The notes: generated from the sequence alone by a model not told the origin. DNA of 64,000 nucleotides from Dactylonectria macrodidyma (GCA_020744425.1 JAGMUV010000037.1:310001-374000); one strand, 5' to 3'; positions 53,549-64,000 are shown, counted from the stretch's first letter. A program made the numbers and translations.

Positions 53549-53837
53549 ATGCTTGCTCAGCGACCTTCGCAACTACCTCCTTGCCCCGGCCCGCCTCCCA
53601 GCCGCCCTCTGCCTCCTCTACCCAAGTGAGGCTAAGCAGAGGGACAACTCGAGCGACGGTCGAACAACAAACTTCTCTCGTCGGCTCAACCTCAGGGAAT
53701 CATCGGCTTCCGCCTCCGCCTCTTACAACAACCTAGCTCTTGGCTTTGACCGGTTCCAGCAGGTGCAGCAACCTCTCGTCCTCGGTTACACAGAAATGGA
53801 CAAGGTTCGCTCCGGTCTTGCCAAGTACCACATCTAG
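53549..53837 (+). CDS. Small protein of unknown function, 2 exons, 72 aa
   Basis: Exon 1 53549-53625 (MLAQRPSQLPPCPGPPPSRP), 70 bp intron 53626-53695 (GTGAGG, CTCAAC branch, CTCAG), exon 2 53696-53837; phase 2 gives LPPLPKESSASASASYNN. The Pro-rich N-terminus, Ser-rich middle and C-terminal NLALGFDRFQQVQQPLVLGY then MDKVRSGLAKYHI look like a real short fungal protein. No membrane segment or known domain. The intron sequence is itself open in the exon 2 frame, so retention plus a one-base shift is an alternative model. Confidence 0.62.
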
Positions 53838-54984
53838 GGATGGTGATCGATGATGAAAGCTCTTCCTTTCTCTAGCTAATGAAGGGCTAAGGGTTCGTCT
53901 TAAATATAGCAGGTGATCATCCGCTGAACGCTCTATAGTTTTAGTGGTATTAGGGACAAGATAAATACAGCCAGCGGACTGGGGGCGCTAGAATATAGGG
54001 CTTCTTGTAGCGCTAACACTTGCATGACGTATCTAATGTTCTCACAAAAAAAAAGCAATGTGTGGCTTGCACGCGAGCGAAAACTTTTGAAATGCTCCTC
54101 CGTACCCAAATCAGGTTTTTGAAACGCCCCAGCGCTAAACCAAAACTTTGAAGGAAGGCGGCGAATTGCGTTGGTCCTGTCCATGATGTCATAATGGCAT
54201 AATGCCGCAACGAAGAGCTCGATTTTCTCAGTACTCCTTCAATAGTTTGACTACTCGGCTATAATCCATGATTTACATAGGACAGGTGTCGTGGCGTCTA
54301 AAGAACCATTGACTAAAGCAACTTGAATGAAAGAAGTGGCCGCATCGTAAATGACGGATTACATCCTCGTCCAGCATTTGCTCTAAACAAATTCCACTGA
54401 GAAGTGGTCAGAAAATAGAGTTACGAAGTATTAGACTCGCGTGCCCACCAGGTATCAAAACTGGATGCGATATTCGCCGCATCATTCGTTTCGGCCCTCC
54501 ACTGCTTGTAAGTTCGTGCTGGGGCAACTTGGTCCAGCGTGACAGACTCAGAACTATCACTGCTGGACATAGTCCCGTATCCCGCGGCCACTGCATCTCG
54601 CCTTGCATGCCTGTGGGATCTCCTAAGCCAATATCTTGATATACCTCAGCATATATCGCCACCTCGTTTATGACGGCGGAGGAACAAACATCACATAAAG
54701 CGTTAGTCCTAGAACAAAAATGGCGAGGTAGATGAGTCTCAACGGCAAGTCCGTGGCTGGCGGCAAATGCTTGTGAGTGAAGTCGGATGTAAATGTATGA
54801 AAAACGATTACCATGGTGAAGATGGCAGGGTCCATTTTATGAGTCCATTAAATTCCAGGTGCACCAAATCTGATCATAATTGTTTTAATTTGGTCCGTTT
54901 ATGTGCAGTATCTAGGGGTTGTTTTGTATCCTTAGGCGAGAAATCTATGATGTCACCAGATCGAAGCCCGAGCTAAGAGTAGTG
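53838..54984. other. 1.1 kb without supported gene
   Basis: 3' flank of the small gene followed by AT-rich sequence. An 84-codon minus-strand frame (54408-54662) has no recognisable domain and is not called. Confidence 0.4.
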
Positions 54985-55350
54985 GTCGGCATGCGGGCTA
55001 TGTGTGCACATACAACGGATAGGGTTAAAATAAGTCGCCGTGTGCGTAGGGGCGGCTGGAGGGCTCTTGCTTGGGACTTCCTATTAGAAATAGCCCTCGT
55101 CAACAGCTTCATTTTACAGCAACGAGGGCAGCCGCAGTGGAAGCCGTTGGTGGAGGCAGGCGCTTCGCGGCAACAGGTTGTTGATGACCTCGTCGTGGCG
55201 TATGCAGCAGGAAGTCAGTCACGCAAGAGGTTTCGGACTGGAGACGAAGTTACGCCTCTCTCACAACACAATTGGATCCGAAATAAGAATCCGTCAGCAT
55301 GTCAGGCCTGTAAGAACACACGGCTAGGCGAGGGCCGGGCCAAGCAGCCG
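54985..55350 (+). pseudogene. piggyBac transposase, C-terminal fragment
   Basis: RRVRRGGWRALAWDFLLEIA, LVNSFILQQRGQPQW and AGSQSRKRFRTGDEVTPLSQ with HNWIRNKNPSACQACK parallel the region after the third catalytic Asp in piggyBac proteins (RRGAWQALCWTFLLDVALLN at 15230). Upstream catalytic sequence is missing. A different lineage from the 14625 element and perhaps related to the N-terminal piece at 30473. Confidence 0.72.
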
Positions 55351-55639
55351 TTGCAAGCAGCAGCAACAACGCCGAGCGGGCACAGGCTGTTCTCCAGTCT
55401 GGACGATGTCTGGGAGATCCGTCTTCTTGTGGCTAAAAGGAGTGAGCTGCGGCCCGGACCTGTAATTGTTGATGGAGGGAGAAGAATCTTCGCCCGGTAG
55501 CGATGTCGGCATTGGCTCCGACGAAAGCTCGGATGGGGGCCGACAGACTGGACAGGCATGTTGGACGACGGGTAGCAAACTCTCGTGACAACAGGATGGC
55601 TGATTGCAGACGATGGTACGCTCGGCTCTCCATATTTAG

Positions 55640-56212
55640 ACGACGGTGGTGGCTGACGGTTGGCAAAGGCCATGCTCTCTAACGGCTGTCCTCGACCGCA
55701 TTCCTTGCCCAGCTTGGCCGTGATGTTCTGGAGAATCTCGTCTGCTGAGACGATGTACGCCACTCTCCCTTCGATGCTCGCGGCCACACTTCGCGTCGAT
55801 GAATCTATCGATTCGACTACCCATTCGATAGATGTCTATCCCTGGTATCAATACTAAAATCTGCAGTTCCCGCTGAGATCTCCCATTTGAGGGGGAATGA
55901 GTCCGAGGAAGTTCGTTGGAGCAAGAGTGTCTCGAGATTCAAACCGCTAGAAGAACTAATAGTTTCAGTAAACCTCCAGCCGGATAAGATAATTTCTTTC
56001 CTCATGCCCGCCTCTCTGGCTTTCGCGTATGCCCGAATAGAGTTGACTTTGTCAACCGGCGCAGAATCGGTCAAACTAGCCAGCTTTTGGAGTTCTTTCC
56101 GATACGCACCTTTGATGACATTAAATATTCCATTATCTAACGGTTGCAAACCATGAGGGCAATGTGCTGATAGGTAACAGCAGTAGACGTTGTTCAGAAA
56201 GCACGTGGCCAT
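55640..56212 (-). pseudogene. pogo-type transposase, C-terminal catalytic fragment
   Basis: Minus-strand CYLSAHCPHGLQPLDNGIFN carries the third DDE_1 catalytic Asp. VIKGAYRKELQKLASL and the conserved AREAGMRKEIILSGWRFT block follow. A frame change leads to RVAYIVSADEILQNITAKLG. The first two catalytic Asp residues are absent. Confidence 0.72.
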
Positions 56213-57051
56213 CCACTCGTCCTGACTGCTCGTTCATGAAGTCTGGTAGTACCTATCCAAGGCGACTGGGGGAACAGGTCTTGGCATTTTCAAGGGTTTT
56301 AGCCCAGGTGCATTGTGTGGTGCAAAATTGGAATAGATCGGGAGAATTGCACATCCGTCGCAAGATAGGGAGCCAGCTGCTTACAGTTTGACTTGAGTCC
56401 TGGTTAGGGGAATTGTTTATATTGTTACTGGCTTTGATTACTGTAACGTGGTAGGACGCGGGTTGGAAGCCGCTGCCTTTCCGCTATGGCAGGCTACTGT
56501 CTTGGACCTTTGCTCGATCATTAGGCCGTGTCGACACGGAAGCGGCCGAACTGAATTCTCCTGGATCGTTTAAGGATTTTCTCGAATGCGCGCTCCCGCA
56601 GACATGAAAACTCCCTTGATCTGGTTCGCCAGGCACCCAGTTAAGTCGCAATTGGAGCGACTTATTTATGTTACTCGCCTTGAAAGCCTGTTTAGGGATG
56701 AGAAGAGAAAGACGCCAAATATTTCCCGAGTTTTCGGTAAGCCCTGTGAAATAGAGACGAGAGAAGAAAGTCCCATAGTCTCTCAGCGATGCCTCTAGTG
56801 TTATAACTCTATTAGGTCTGTATCCACTTTCATTCGTGGAAAATATAAGTGAGCCACAAAACTTCTACACACACACACAATTTATTTCGCCCGGTGGCTT
56901 ATAGCCAGTAGGGCACTAGTTGCTATTGTACGTTTCCGTTTCCCAAACTTGGTCGTGATCTCGCAAAAGCCCATGCAGCGCCCAATAGAGTGTGGACGGC
57001 AGAATCCTGGTGTACTAACAAATAAAATTTTGACTAATCATAGCTCTAGAA
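56213..57051. other. No supported gene; AC-repeat at ~56868
   Basis: Contains a short (AC)n tract. Short frames only. Confidence 0.4.
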
Positions 57052-57110
57052 AGTCATGCGTCTGTAAGAGTCATGCGTCTGTATCAAAAGTGTCATGCGT
57101 CTCTATCAAT
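57052..57110. repeat. GTCATGCGTCT short tandem repeat (3 units)
   Basis: (G)TCATGCGTCTxTA occurs three times within about 58 bases with irregular spacers. Next to the minisatellite, so both may be subterminal repeats of an unrecognised element. Confidence 0.7.
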
Positions 57111-57237
57111 TTCCCCCGGAATATCCAAGCTAAGAGCTTGCTGAAAATGGACCGGGAGCATCAAAATCCCGTCGCCTAGTAACTTTATCACCACGTTATG
57201 GCTGAGCTTCCTGATGCCCCAACATCCATTTTTGACC

Positions 57238-57376
57238 TTTGATAAAACTGGATATTTGACAAAACTGGGATTTTGGTAAAGCTGGACGTTTGGCAAAACT
57301 GGACATTTGACTAAAACAGGGATGTTTGACTAAAACAGGGGTGCTTGACTAAAACAGGGACGTTTGACTAAAACTG
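57238..57376. repeat. Minisatellite, ~8 units of TTTGACTAAAACAGGGAC-like sequence
   Basis: About eight degenerate 17-19 bp units, grading from TTTGATAAAACTGGATA at the left to TTTGACTAAAACAGGGATG at the right. A further unit lies inverted at 57428-57448 (GTTTTAGTCAAATGTCCAG), so the array can fold back. Confidence 0.85.
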
Positions 57377-57449
57377 CGGCTTTCAAGCCTGGGGGTCCGA
57401 TAATCAAGCTCGAGAGTTGAAGGCTCCAGTTTTAGTCAAATGTCCAGTT

Positions 57450-58185
57450 CAGCAACTGGGACAAAGATCTGGCATATGACGAATTCCCCGCGACATGCAT
57501 TCACTATGTACTCGATCGAATGGAAGTTTTGAACAAAGGAGGAAGACTATCTGTAACGAAGCTTATGCACAATCCAGAACTCGAGCAAGATCTTGTGCTG
57601 TGATACGTGAAGAACCAGTCTTGGGCCTAGTGCTTAAGACTGGCATTATATGTCACATCACGTGAGAAAGGAGACCTTATGCTCACGTCCTCAACTGTAG
57701 TCTTAGCTCGTCATGCATCTTTCTACATCTACATGATAACACAACTTTATGTGACCTCCGCGATATATTCGCATCAGCCTCCAGTCCCTAAACTAGTCCG
57801 CGCAGCAAGCATGCAAAATCCCAATACGTAGCCTCCCTTACAACCCCAACAGGTACCAATTTCAGTCCCAGAAGGACCCAGAGTCAGGCCTACACTCTTG
57901 GAAAAGTGGCCACCCGAAACTATCGACCAAAACTCGCTTGTGAAATTTCGCTGGCGGGGTCTACTCGAGGACCTCGAAATATCCCAGCTGGTGAGCACTA
58001 CCCTAATAATATACCAGGTCCTTCAACGGAAGTACCTGCAACGAGAGTGCCAAACTTGAGACTATTTAGGACCAGAAGTCTCTGAGCTAAGAAAGAATGT
58101 TGTTCGGACGGTCCATGAACTGCCCGAGTTTTGTAAGGCTAAATCGATGGGCTACAGTTCAACCTCTCGGGGCCACATCAGTCTT
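57450..58185. other. Spacer, no gene recognised
   Basis: Downstream of the nuclease gene (which reads leftwards). No domain seen in the short frames. Confidence 0.4.
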
Positions 58186-59228
58186 CTACAGCTCTTCGGT
58201 CATCTGGTCGCTATCGTTCCTCTGAAACTGGTTGGCGATACTATCTAGCCACGCTGCCATCCGGAATCCGGCACGGGCGATTTGCTTCTCGACGACCGGG
58301 CCGGCCTTGCTGAAGTAGTCGCCGCTAAGCTCCTTTCCGACGATTACCTGAGGACCCTGGGGTAAGACTGTAACAGCAACAAGTCAGTATAGTGGATTTC
58401 AAAGGAAGTACGCCTCTGGGGAGCCTCACCATGAGTGCACACGAGTGCGTTGGCTTCTCTTGACCAGGCCATGGCAGTCCTGTTGGGCTTGTTTAAGTCA
58501 AAGTCCTTTAGCCATGCCTCCTTATCGGCCGTAAACTTGCCATCGGTAATTTGAATAGCTAGTCGGTTCGCCCACTTCTGGGCCAGAGGATCCGGCTTCC
58601 CGTACAAGCCCCCAATCCACTTCTCGGGGATAGAACTATCCCATACGCGATGCAAGTCGGACTCCCTGGTATCCCACTTGACACAAATGTCATTGCCGCG
58701 TCTGGCCACGTCCTCGTTGTGCAGCGGCTGGTGTAGGTCGCCGACGAAGTGGATGATGAACTTTGCGGCCTGCGCACGGAGCCATGCTGGCAGTAAGTGG
58801 TCGAGAGACTGCTCCGTGTAATTGGCCAAGGCGTTAATAACGCAGCCCGTTTTCTTGCAGTCGCGCGCAAAATCGACGTTGCATGATAGGGGCGGATTAT
58901 CGTGCGCATCGATGAAATGGAACGTCTCGGTGAAGTGCCCCCATTTGGTGTGCTTGATGGAATCGGCCCATAGGGCGACCTTGGCAAGGTAGTCGCCGTC
59001 GTTGTTGCCTAGGAGCTCCTTAAAGTATGCCTCGGTCGAGTTAGAGACGAAGTGGCCCGCGAGGTAAGCCGTCGTGATGTGGCCCAGACCTGCATCCCAC
59101 GGTCAGGATATTGTCACGGCTATCGTCATCGCGATGTTCGCCCGCAAGGGACTCGACTTACTGCCCCAGGCGATGACCCTAGGTAAAGACACGAAGCCCA
59201 AGGTCACGGCGTTGAGTGAGACCTTCAT
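58186..59228 (-). CDS. S1/P1 nuclease, secreted, 3 exons, 302 aa
   Basis: Exons 59228-59162, 59089-58430 and 58367-58186. Introns of 72 bp (GTAAGT to TGCAG) and 62 bp (GTGAGG to TACAG), both phase 1. A signal peptide of about 20 residues ends at Ala before WGSLGH, so the mature enzyme starts with the Trp whose amino group binds zinc. Other expected zinc ligands are visible: His in WGSLGH, Asp in LWADSI, His in FHFIDAHDNPP, HFVGDLHQPLH (His, Asp, His) and HRVWD (His, Asp). The enzyme hydrolyses single-stranded DNA and RNA with three Zn ions outside the cell, probably for nutrient scavenging. Length matches the family. No lesion seen. Confidence 0.93.
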
Positions 59229-59684
59229 AGTGTGCTGCGCGGAAGGAAAGATGGTGATTACTCTAGAAGCGGCCTGCCAGCCGACCACAATCCAGTGCCT
59301 TCAGTTTATAGGTAGGGTGCATGCAGTCGACGTGTACACGTGCCCGACAATACATTCCTAACGTCGAGACAAAACACAAGTCCACTGGTGGCTGCTTAAC
59401 TACCCGTCTGGTACGTGGTTTACTACTGCACTAAGGGTTGCATGTATTTCGACGATATACAACTAAACTGGTCCGTGCACACTGGCATGCCCCTCCGGAC
59501 TTCGTCAAAATACACATTTTTCGTCCGTGCACGCGATCGAGCCCTTCAGGACTTAAAGTGGCGGCGGCGATTCCATCTAGTGACGAGAGCGCGGGCACTT
59601 ATGAAGCAACGTTTTAGCGCACGGCAACGTGATTTTGGATGACGAGACGGTGTCGACCTCAGCTGCGCAGGCTGCTGCATCAGT
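59229..59684. promoter_or_regulatory. Upstream region of S1/P1 nuclease
   Basis: Contains the presumed promoter; no specific site could be assigned and no gene is supported. Confidence 0.35.
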
Positions 59685-59941
59685 TAAGATCTATTAATAA
59701 AGGTCTAGACCTGATAGAACATGGCGTTATCAATAATCAACGCAGCTTTCATGGTGGCACATGCAGCTACCATACAGTCACATACAAAACCTATAATAGA
59801 TTGGTACTATAATTATATAAATAGATCTAAGACCCATTAATAAAGTTCAAGTTCTAGACTAGATAGAACGTAGCATTATTAATATTAGTACTGATAGATG
59901 CTTTAGTGTAACTTTATACAGTCACATATGAATCCTTATAC
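59685..59941. repeat. Degenerate tandem duplication, two ~115 bp units
   Basis: Unit 1 (59685-59796) and unit 2 (59828-59941) share TAAGAxCxATTAATAAAG, TAGATAGAAC-like and ATACAGTCACATA blocks in the same order. AT-rich, non-coding. Confidence 0.65.
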
Positions 59942-60600
59942 ACCTATTTTAGTCTTTCGAACTTGGAAATCTTCCAGATCATTCTGCCGCTGTAAACCGC
60001 TTCTAGGCAGCAACCGGTAAGTCAATAAGTGACACTTTTCCAGGTTAGACAACAGGCGCTGCCGTGAATGCGAACCACTTGCGATGCTGAAATACTACCA
60101 AGAGGGGCATCTCAAACCCACAGGCTTCACAAATTCCTCCTGTTGGCAGGTATCCCGGCTGAACTACAGTGGGGCTCGCGAGAATGTGGTGGAAGGTGCC
60201 GTCCGAGCCAGCCGTGCTGAAGGGGCCAGGAGGCTGTCAGAAAAGTACGCGCACAACACTCCGATGGCTGACATAACGGCTAGAAAGATCTGCCGCAGGC
60301 CGACACCTAGGAGGAGAACCCCGACCCGGCAGCCCTACGATGCTCCCGCTCCCCGAGGTTACCAGGCCATTGCGGCTTGTGGCTGGCCATTCTTGTCAGA
60401 GTGTGCGGTGCTGTGCGTCACAGCCGAAACGGTGCTGGTCTAGAACGCGGCCTAGTCCAACATTAGTAGCGCCTGCCAGACATACGGAAGGTCACCAGGG
60501 CAGCTTTAAATCACACTAACACGGCTTCGAACGGAGAGGGATGCCCAGAGGGATACCCGGACGCGACCAGGGTTCAAATCCATTCCACGAAATCCACATG
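59942..60600. other. No supported gene
   Basis: A 119-codon frame (60084-60443) shows no domain. A GGGTTCAAATCC motif at about 60571 resembles a tRNA B box but lacks a cloverleaf. Confidence 0.35.
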
Positions 60601-60700
60601 TGGATCCATTTCCATATCCATTTCCATATCCATTCCATTCCACATGCGCTTCAGCATTTCGGCTCTGTGGAAACCGTGGAATGGAATGGAAATCTTTGGT
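60601..60700. repeat. CCATTTCCATAT repeats with foldback
   Basis: TCCATTTCCATA repeats lead into CCATTCCATTCCAC (60630-60643), which is the exact inverse of GTGGAATGGAATGG (60676-60689): a 14 bp stem with a 32 base loop. Possibly a small MITE or SINE remnant. Confidence 0.65.
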
Positions 60701-61539
60701 GGGGTTATAGAATACTTAACTTCCCCATACAACCGGCCCATGCGCTAAGTACTTTTTATCCCCCACAAAAAAGGACACAATCTTGATTTGCAGCTTCATT
60801 TGCAAATACTATCTTTTGGAGCGTACTTACTCATTTTTGATACTCAAGTCGGAATGGATACTACCCTTACCACCCCACGGCGATCACCTACCGAGTTCAC
60901 TACTCAGCAGAGGTCGACTGTCGCTGTTCCGGAACGGACAGAAGAAGACGACCAACGACTTCAGCTTTACAAAGGCTGGACCTTTTCGGAATGAGAAGGC
61001 CAAGTGCGTCAATGGCCCGATTCTTCTCGTATTCCCCCAGGTGAGTAGTCGGGCTGAGGCGCGTGACAACCTAAATCATATTGCATTTCGTAAAGTGCAC
61101 GTCACGAGATGCAGACTGATGACCTCATGAGCAGTGATTTGCCTATGACGAAGAAAAGTTGGCACAAGGGGTTTGGGCAACTTAATATCCACGGAAAAAC
61201 CCCGCCATTCTTCGCCCAATGCTTGCACTGCCGTATCTTTAGTACGATGCATGGTCAGATCATCAGGCCACAGAGTGCATTTCTGTGAGACATTTGGGTA
61301 CTGTTGCGCCACCCATGCAACAGTGATGTCACGATATAAGTATCTTGTGACGGGAAAGCTTGGTATAGAACCGCCAACAAAGACTGAAGATCTAGGGAGC
61401 AAGCCGACTTCTATTAATGTGCCAGCTTCAAGTGACACCAGTTGTCAGTGAGTGCCTGACGATTCAAGTGCCGCTTGGCAGTTTCCGCATACGCAGTTTT
61501 GCTTGCGTAAACTCCTACATTTCAATGAACTGTCCAGTC
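60701..61539. other. No confident gene; minus-strand frame of unknown nature
   Basis: A minus-strand frame (61438-61076; PRSSVFVGGSIPSFPVTRYL, ITVAWVAQQYPNVSQKCTLW) looks protein-like and may be an exon or gene fragment, but I recognise no family. Confidence 0.35.
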
Positions 61540-61805
61540 CCATACATGAAGTCGACCTTGTGCCTGTTCGAAATATCTTTGAGTACCACTGGTTCTCCGA
61601 TCTATATCTGGTGAACAACAGACTTCCTACGGCTTCTAATGCGAACAACGAGGCCCCCATTGAGAAGATGTTCCGGCTCATCAACGTGCCCTACGAGCCC
61701 TACCTCCAACATATCAGAACTTGGGGCTGTACGGCATATGGGAGGTTTCCAAAGGAAACGCGTGTCCGCTCCCAAAGATGGCACGGAGAGCTAGGAAGGT
61801 CATGC
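61540..61805 (+). pseudogene. Ty1/Copia integrase fragment
   Basis: LYLVNNRLPTASNANNEAPI, EPYLQHIRTWGCTAYGRFPK and RGELGR-type sequence match the C-terminal integrase region of Copia Pol (YLINRxP, LRxFGCxAY). No RT, protease or LTR adjoins. Broken remnant overlapping the tail of the GFA gene on the other strand. Confidence 0.65.
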
Positions 61806-61817
61806 AGGGCATTCGTT

Positions 61818-62366
61818 TCAAGGATCGCTGCTGTCGCCTTGATACCGCTTCCCCCTCAGTAGTAGAGGCATCTCGTCCGTAATCCCCTTTATATCATTGC
61901 TGCAGAACGCAATATTTCCCAAACCGCTACAAAGCACTCTGCCGAATCCCTCTTTTGGCACCGCGCCATTGCCCGTTTCTTCGGCCCCTTCACCGAATAG
62001 ATAGAGGGGATCGACGCTTCCAATGGCCAAGCTGATCATATTGCGGCCGTCTGGATACCAGAAGAGGAAGGAGCCGCAGTTTCCGCAAAATCCACGGCTG
62101 ATGTTGTCAGTTGCGTGGTATTTTTTCAGCTTGTCTGCAGTACCGGACGTCCATTTCAGTGACTTGGTGGGGACACTGTAAGATGCGTAGAAGAAGCCAC
62201 CTGTCTGCTTGCGACACTGGGTACATTGGCAGACACAGGTGTTTTCGACAAAATCATGTGACGGTGGGAACATTATCTCGTAACGTAGAGAGGAACAGAG
62301 ACAACCTCCCGTAATTGTTTTGGGAGTCGGGCCGAGTGACTGAGATGTGGTGGCAGATGACGACAT
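61818..62366 (-). CDS. GFA/CENP-V-fold zinc protein, 182 aa
   Basis: Intronless frame from ATG. GFA domain (Pfam GFA, glutathione-dependent formaldehyde-activating-like) with zinc ligands in GGCLCSSLRYE, CVCQCTQCRKQTG and GFCGNCGSFLFW. The SLAIGSVD and DEMPLLLRGKRYQGD segments complete the fold. Fungi have many paralogues of unknown substrate, and most are not proven glutathione enzymes. Probably cytosolic; no signal peptide. Start MSSSATTSQSLGP is a typical disordered N-terminus. Looks intact. Confidence 0.9.
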   Translation of the reverse strand: MSSSATTSQSLGPTPKTITGGCLCSSLRYEIMFPPSHDFVENTCVCQCTQCRKQTGGFFYASYSVPTKSLKWTSGTADKLKKYHATDNISRGFCGNCGSFLFWYPDGRNMISLAIGSVDPLYLFGEGAEETGNGAVPKEGFGRVLCSGLGNIAFCSNDIKGITDEMPLLLRGKRYQGDSSDP

Positions 62367-62558
62367 TGTGATGTTTGACGTTGTGCGAGGTTATGATTCG
62401 CTGGGTCCTGGCACGAAAGACTGGGTCATGCAGAAAGAAGGAATTAAACGAGAAAAAAGTTGGATTTGAAACGGTTCTTATAACTACTTCGTTATCCATT
62501 ACGTCTTCTGGGAGGGGAAGTCTGTCAACTGCGCCCTTCGGCAACACTTGTAGTCAGG

Positions 62559-62597
62559 TGTGATGGGAACGTCCGGAGTGCTGGACCCATGGTGGGC
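62559..62597 (+). repeat. 5' piece of the 195 bp LTR family
   Basis: TGTGATGGGAACGTCCGGAG and TGCTGGACCCA parallel the start of the solo LTRs at 18434 and 48627, with transitions. It breaks off at the NACHT-WD fragment. Confidence 0.55.
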
Positions 62598-62888
62598 CTT
62601 TCATTTGATCCGATGGCAAACTCTCTCCTCTCTACCGACATTGGACTTCTGAACCTGGATCTCCCGGCTCTACCGCCTGCCATCGATAATCGGTCGACTT
62701 ACGCAACCTTAGGGGGTGTTCGCCACTCTGGCTGGGGTATAAGCACCGACAGTGTATGGATCATAAAAGATGGAAAGGGGATACTCTGGCTACCTCGGGA
62801 GTATCGAGTGATGAAATCGGCTGTGGTGGGATCATCGGTCGCTATCGGCTGTCGTTCAGGTCGTGTACTGGTGATGAAGTTCTCTTAG
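62589..62888 (+). pseudogene. C-terminal end of a NACHT-WD40 (NLR-like) gene
   Basis: LSFDPMANSLLSTDIGLLNL, GKGILWLPREYRVMKSAVVG and AIGCRSGRVLVMKFS with stop form the characteristic last block of fungal HET-E/NACHT-WD40 proteins. These act in heterokaryon incompatibility and self/non-self recognition. The NACHT domain and WD repeats are absent upstream, replaced by LTR-derived sequence, so only the tail remains. Confidence 0.72.
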
Positions 62889-64000
62889 AGCGGAGGCAGA
62901 TATAATTACCTCCTTCGTTACAGCGACTTCGTAGGACTCAGGCTCATATTGAAGTATAAAAGAGGGCTTTCACGTTCATTAAAATTAAGAATAATAACAA
63001 TCAGAACAATAACAGCCACCTTTTATCAAGTGCACTCAGCATCACTGCGCAATCCAACAACAATAGAAGCCAAGAGGACTCTCGTATAGCTTCAGGGAGC
63101 ATTCGGACAGCCAGGTAGAACTCAGCCGTCAGCGGATCCATGATCCTTCAGTCATCCTGCATGATCACCTGTAGTCACACATGGCCGCTAAGATCGTTAT
63201 GGAATGCTCCTCCGGGGTAGTGCCATGGTATCTGTTGGCTGAGACATTGCAGAGCGGCCACTAAGAGCATGTCGAGGGGAAAGGGGCACCTCCTGCATAT
63301 GGGAATTTCAGGGAGCCACAGCCCCTTTTACCTTGCATAGTGGTGTTGTGTGTCGTCAGGGGAGGGAGGGTGGGTGTTGGTACTGCATGCTGGGCAGGCT
63401 TCACTGCTAAGGGAATATTGAGGATGGCGTGGAATAGAGAGTACCGGTATGCCTTACCATCGGCTCCCATCAGCAGCTGTCATCCTTGACTTGCTGCACT
63501 GGCAATCTTGAGTGTAACTATAAAGCCCATGAGTTTTCCAGTTGTCCCAATCCCTCAACATCCGTCTCTCAAACCTGTCACGTCACATGTTCCTATGATT
63601 GATATCATGAGCGCTCCGCAGAGTCTTATTCCCACCCTGCCTACTTCCGACCAAGTCTTGAAGGAGTCATTCATCAATGGAGAGCAATTGGCAACTAAGA
63701 TTCTTCCTGGTATTTGGCAAACAGAAGACGCGGATGCCTCCAACGAAGCATCGGACACAAGAAAGAGGCGTATAGAAGGTGAAAAGCGACAAGCAGGTAC
63801 AAGAGCACTTTCATCTGCGGTGATAAATCTAATCGGAGCCGTTTCTAGTTTAGGTTCCTACAAATTGTAGTCTGTAGGTTACATGCATATAGCACGGAAA
63901 CAAGACCGGCGACTAAACTCAAGAGCCACAGACCGCGAACGATCCAATGAACCTCAAGGCCGTGATCGTGATGGTGTGTTTCGGCGATCCCCGTGACCGC
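62889..64000. other. No supported gene to window end
   Basis: A frame with ATG at 63529 (MSFPVVPIPQHPSLKPV) to 63870 ends in a hydrophobic VINLIGAVSSLGS stretch and could be part of a gene, but no family or flanking signal was recognised. Confidence 0.35.

Noticed and set aside
53126..53629. 167-codon frame in the pyrimidine-rich region
   Set aside because: It is the CT-rich leader of the small gene at 53549; composition drives the open frame.
1..64000. CRISPR array, bacterial operon, Starship captain (DUF3435) or biosynthetic cluster
   Set aside because: No regularly spaced repeats, no tyrosine-recombinase captain and no PKS/NRPS or tailoring genes; the content is eukaryotic host genes and transposons.

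Overview
The window looks like a chromosome segment of a filamentous ascomycete, probably a Sordariomycete. Host genes are split by short GT-AG introns of about 49-90 bp with CTAAC/CTGAC-type branch sites. They encode typical Pezizomycotina proteins (BAH-PHD chromatin reader, SUMO, a QDE-3/Sgs1-type RecQ helicase, TAF7, a two-chromodomain protein, S1/P1 nuclease, GFA-domain protein). I cannot name the species.

About two thirds of the window is nested mobile DNA. From the left: two hAT fragments and a Helitron helicase fragment (1-3.9 kb); the divergent BAH-PHD and SUMO genes (4.05-6.23 kb); LINE copy A (6.36-14.54 kb), split by a 3.7 kb insertion that carries a Helitron 5' gene fragment, a possible captured gene piece and an intact Tc1-type element; a three-exon piggyBac element bracketed by inverted copies of the LINE 3' UTR (14.37-17.10 kb); a GTAC-rich TIR element, a 195 bp solo LTR and a second Tc1-type element (17.7-20.8 kb); a secreted 8-Cys membrane protein gene beside two related hAT-type MITEs (22.4-24.8 kb).

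A quieter gene island follows: RecQ helicase (25.1-30.2 kb, one frameshift), TAF7 (31.3-32.7 kb, an apparent 5' frameshift) and a chromodomain protein (34.8-35.8 kb). Next come pogo C-terminal fragments, an LTR remnant, LINE copy B carrying an intact pogo element with a SAP domain (37.2-41.8 kb), a 4.67 kb hAT element itself carrying a Tc1-type element (41.8-46.5 kb), inverted LINE copy C with a 607 bp retroposed repeat inside it (46.5-48.4 kb), another 195 bp solo LTR, and 5'-truncated LINE copy D (50.2-52.0 kb). The right end (52-64 kb) is sparser: a small two-exon gene, piggyBac and pogo fragments, a minisatellite, an S1/P1 nuclease, a Copia integrase fragment, a GFA-domain gene and the tail of a NACHT-WD40 gene.

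The host genes do not form a pathway or cluster, although several act on chromatin or genome stability (BAH-PHD, chromodomain, SUMO, RecQ, TAF7). The nesting gives relative ages: LINE and old Helitron/hAT material first; then the hAT, pogo and composite insertions into LINEs; then Tc1-type elements inside those. All features were read by eye; identities and splice sites are predictions.
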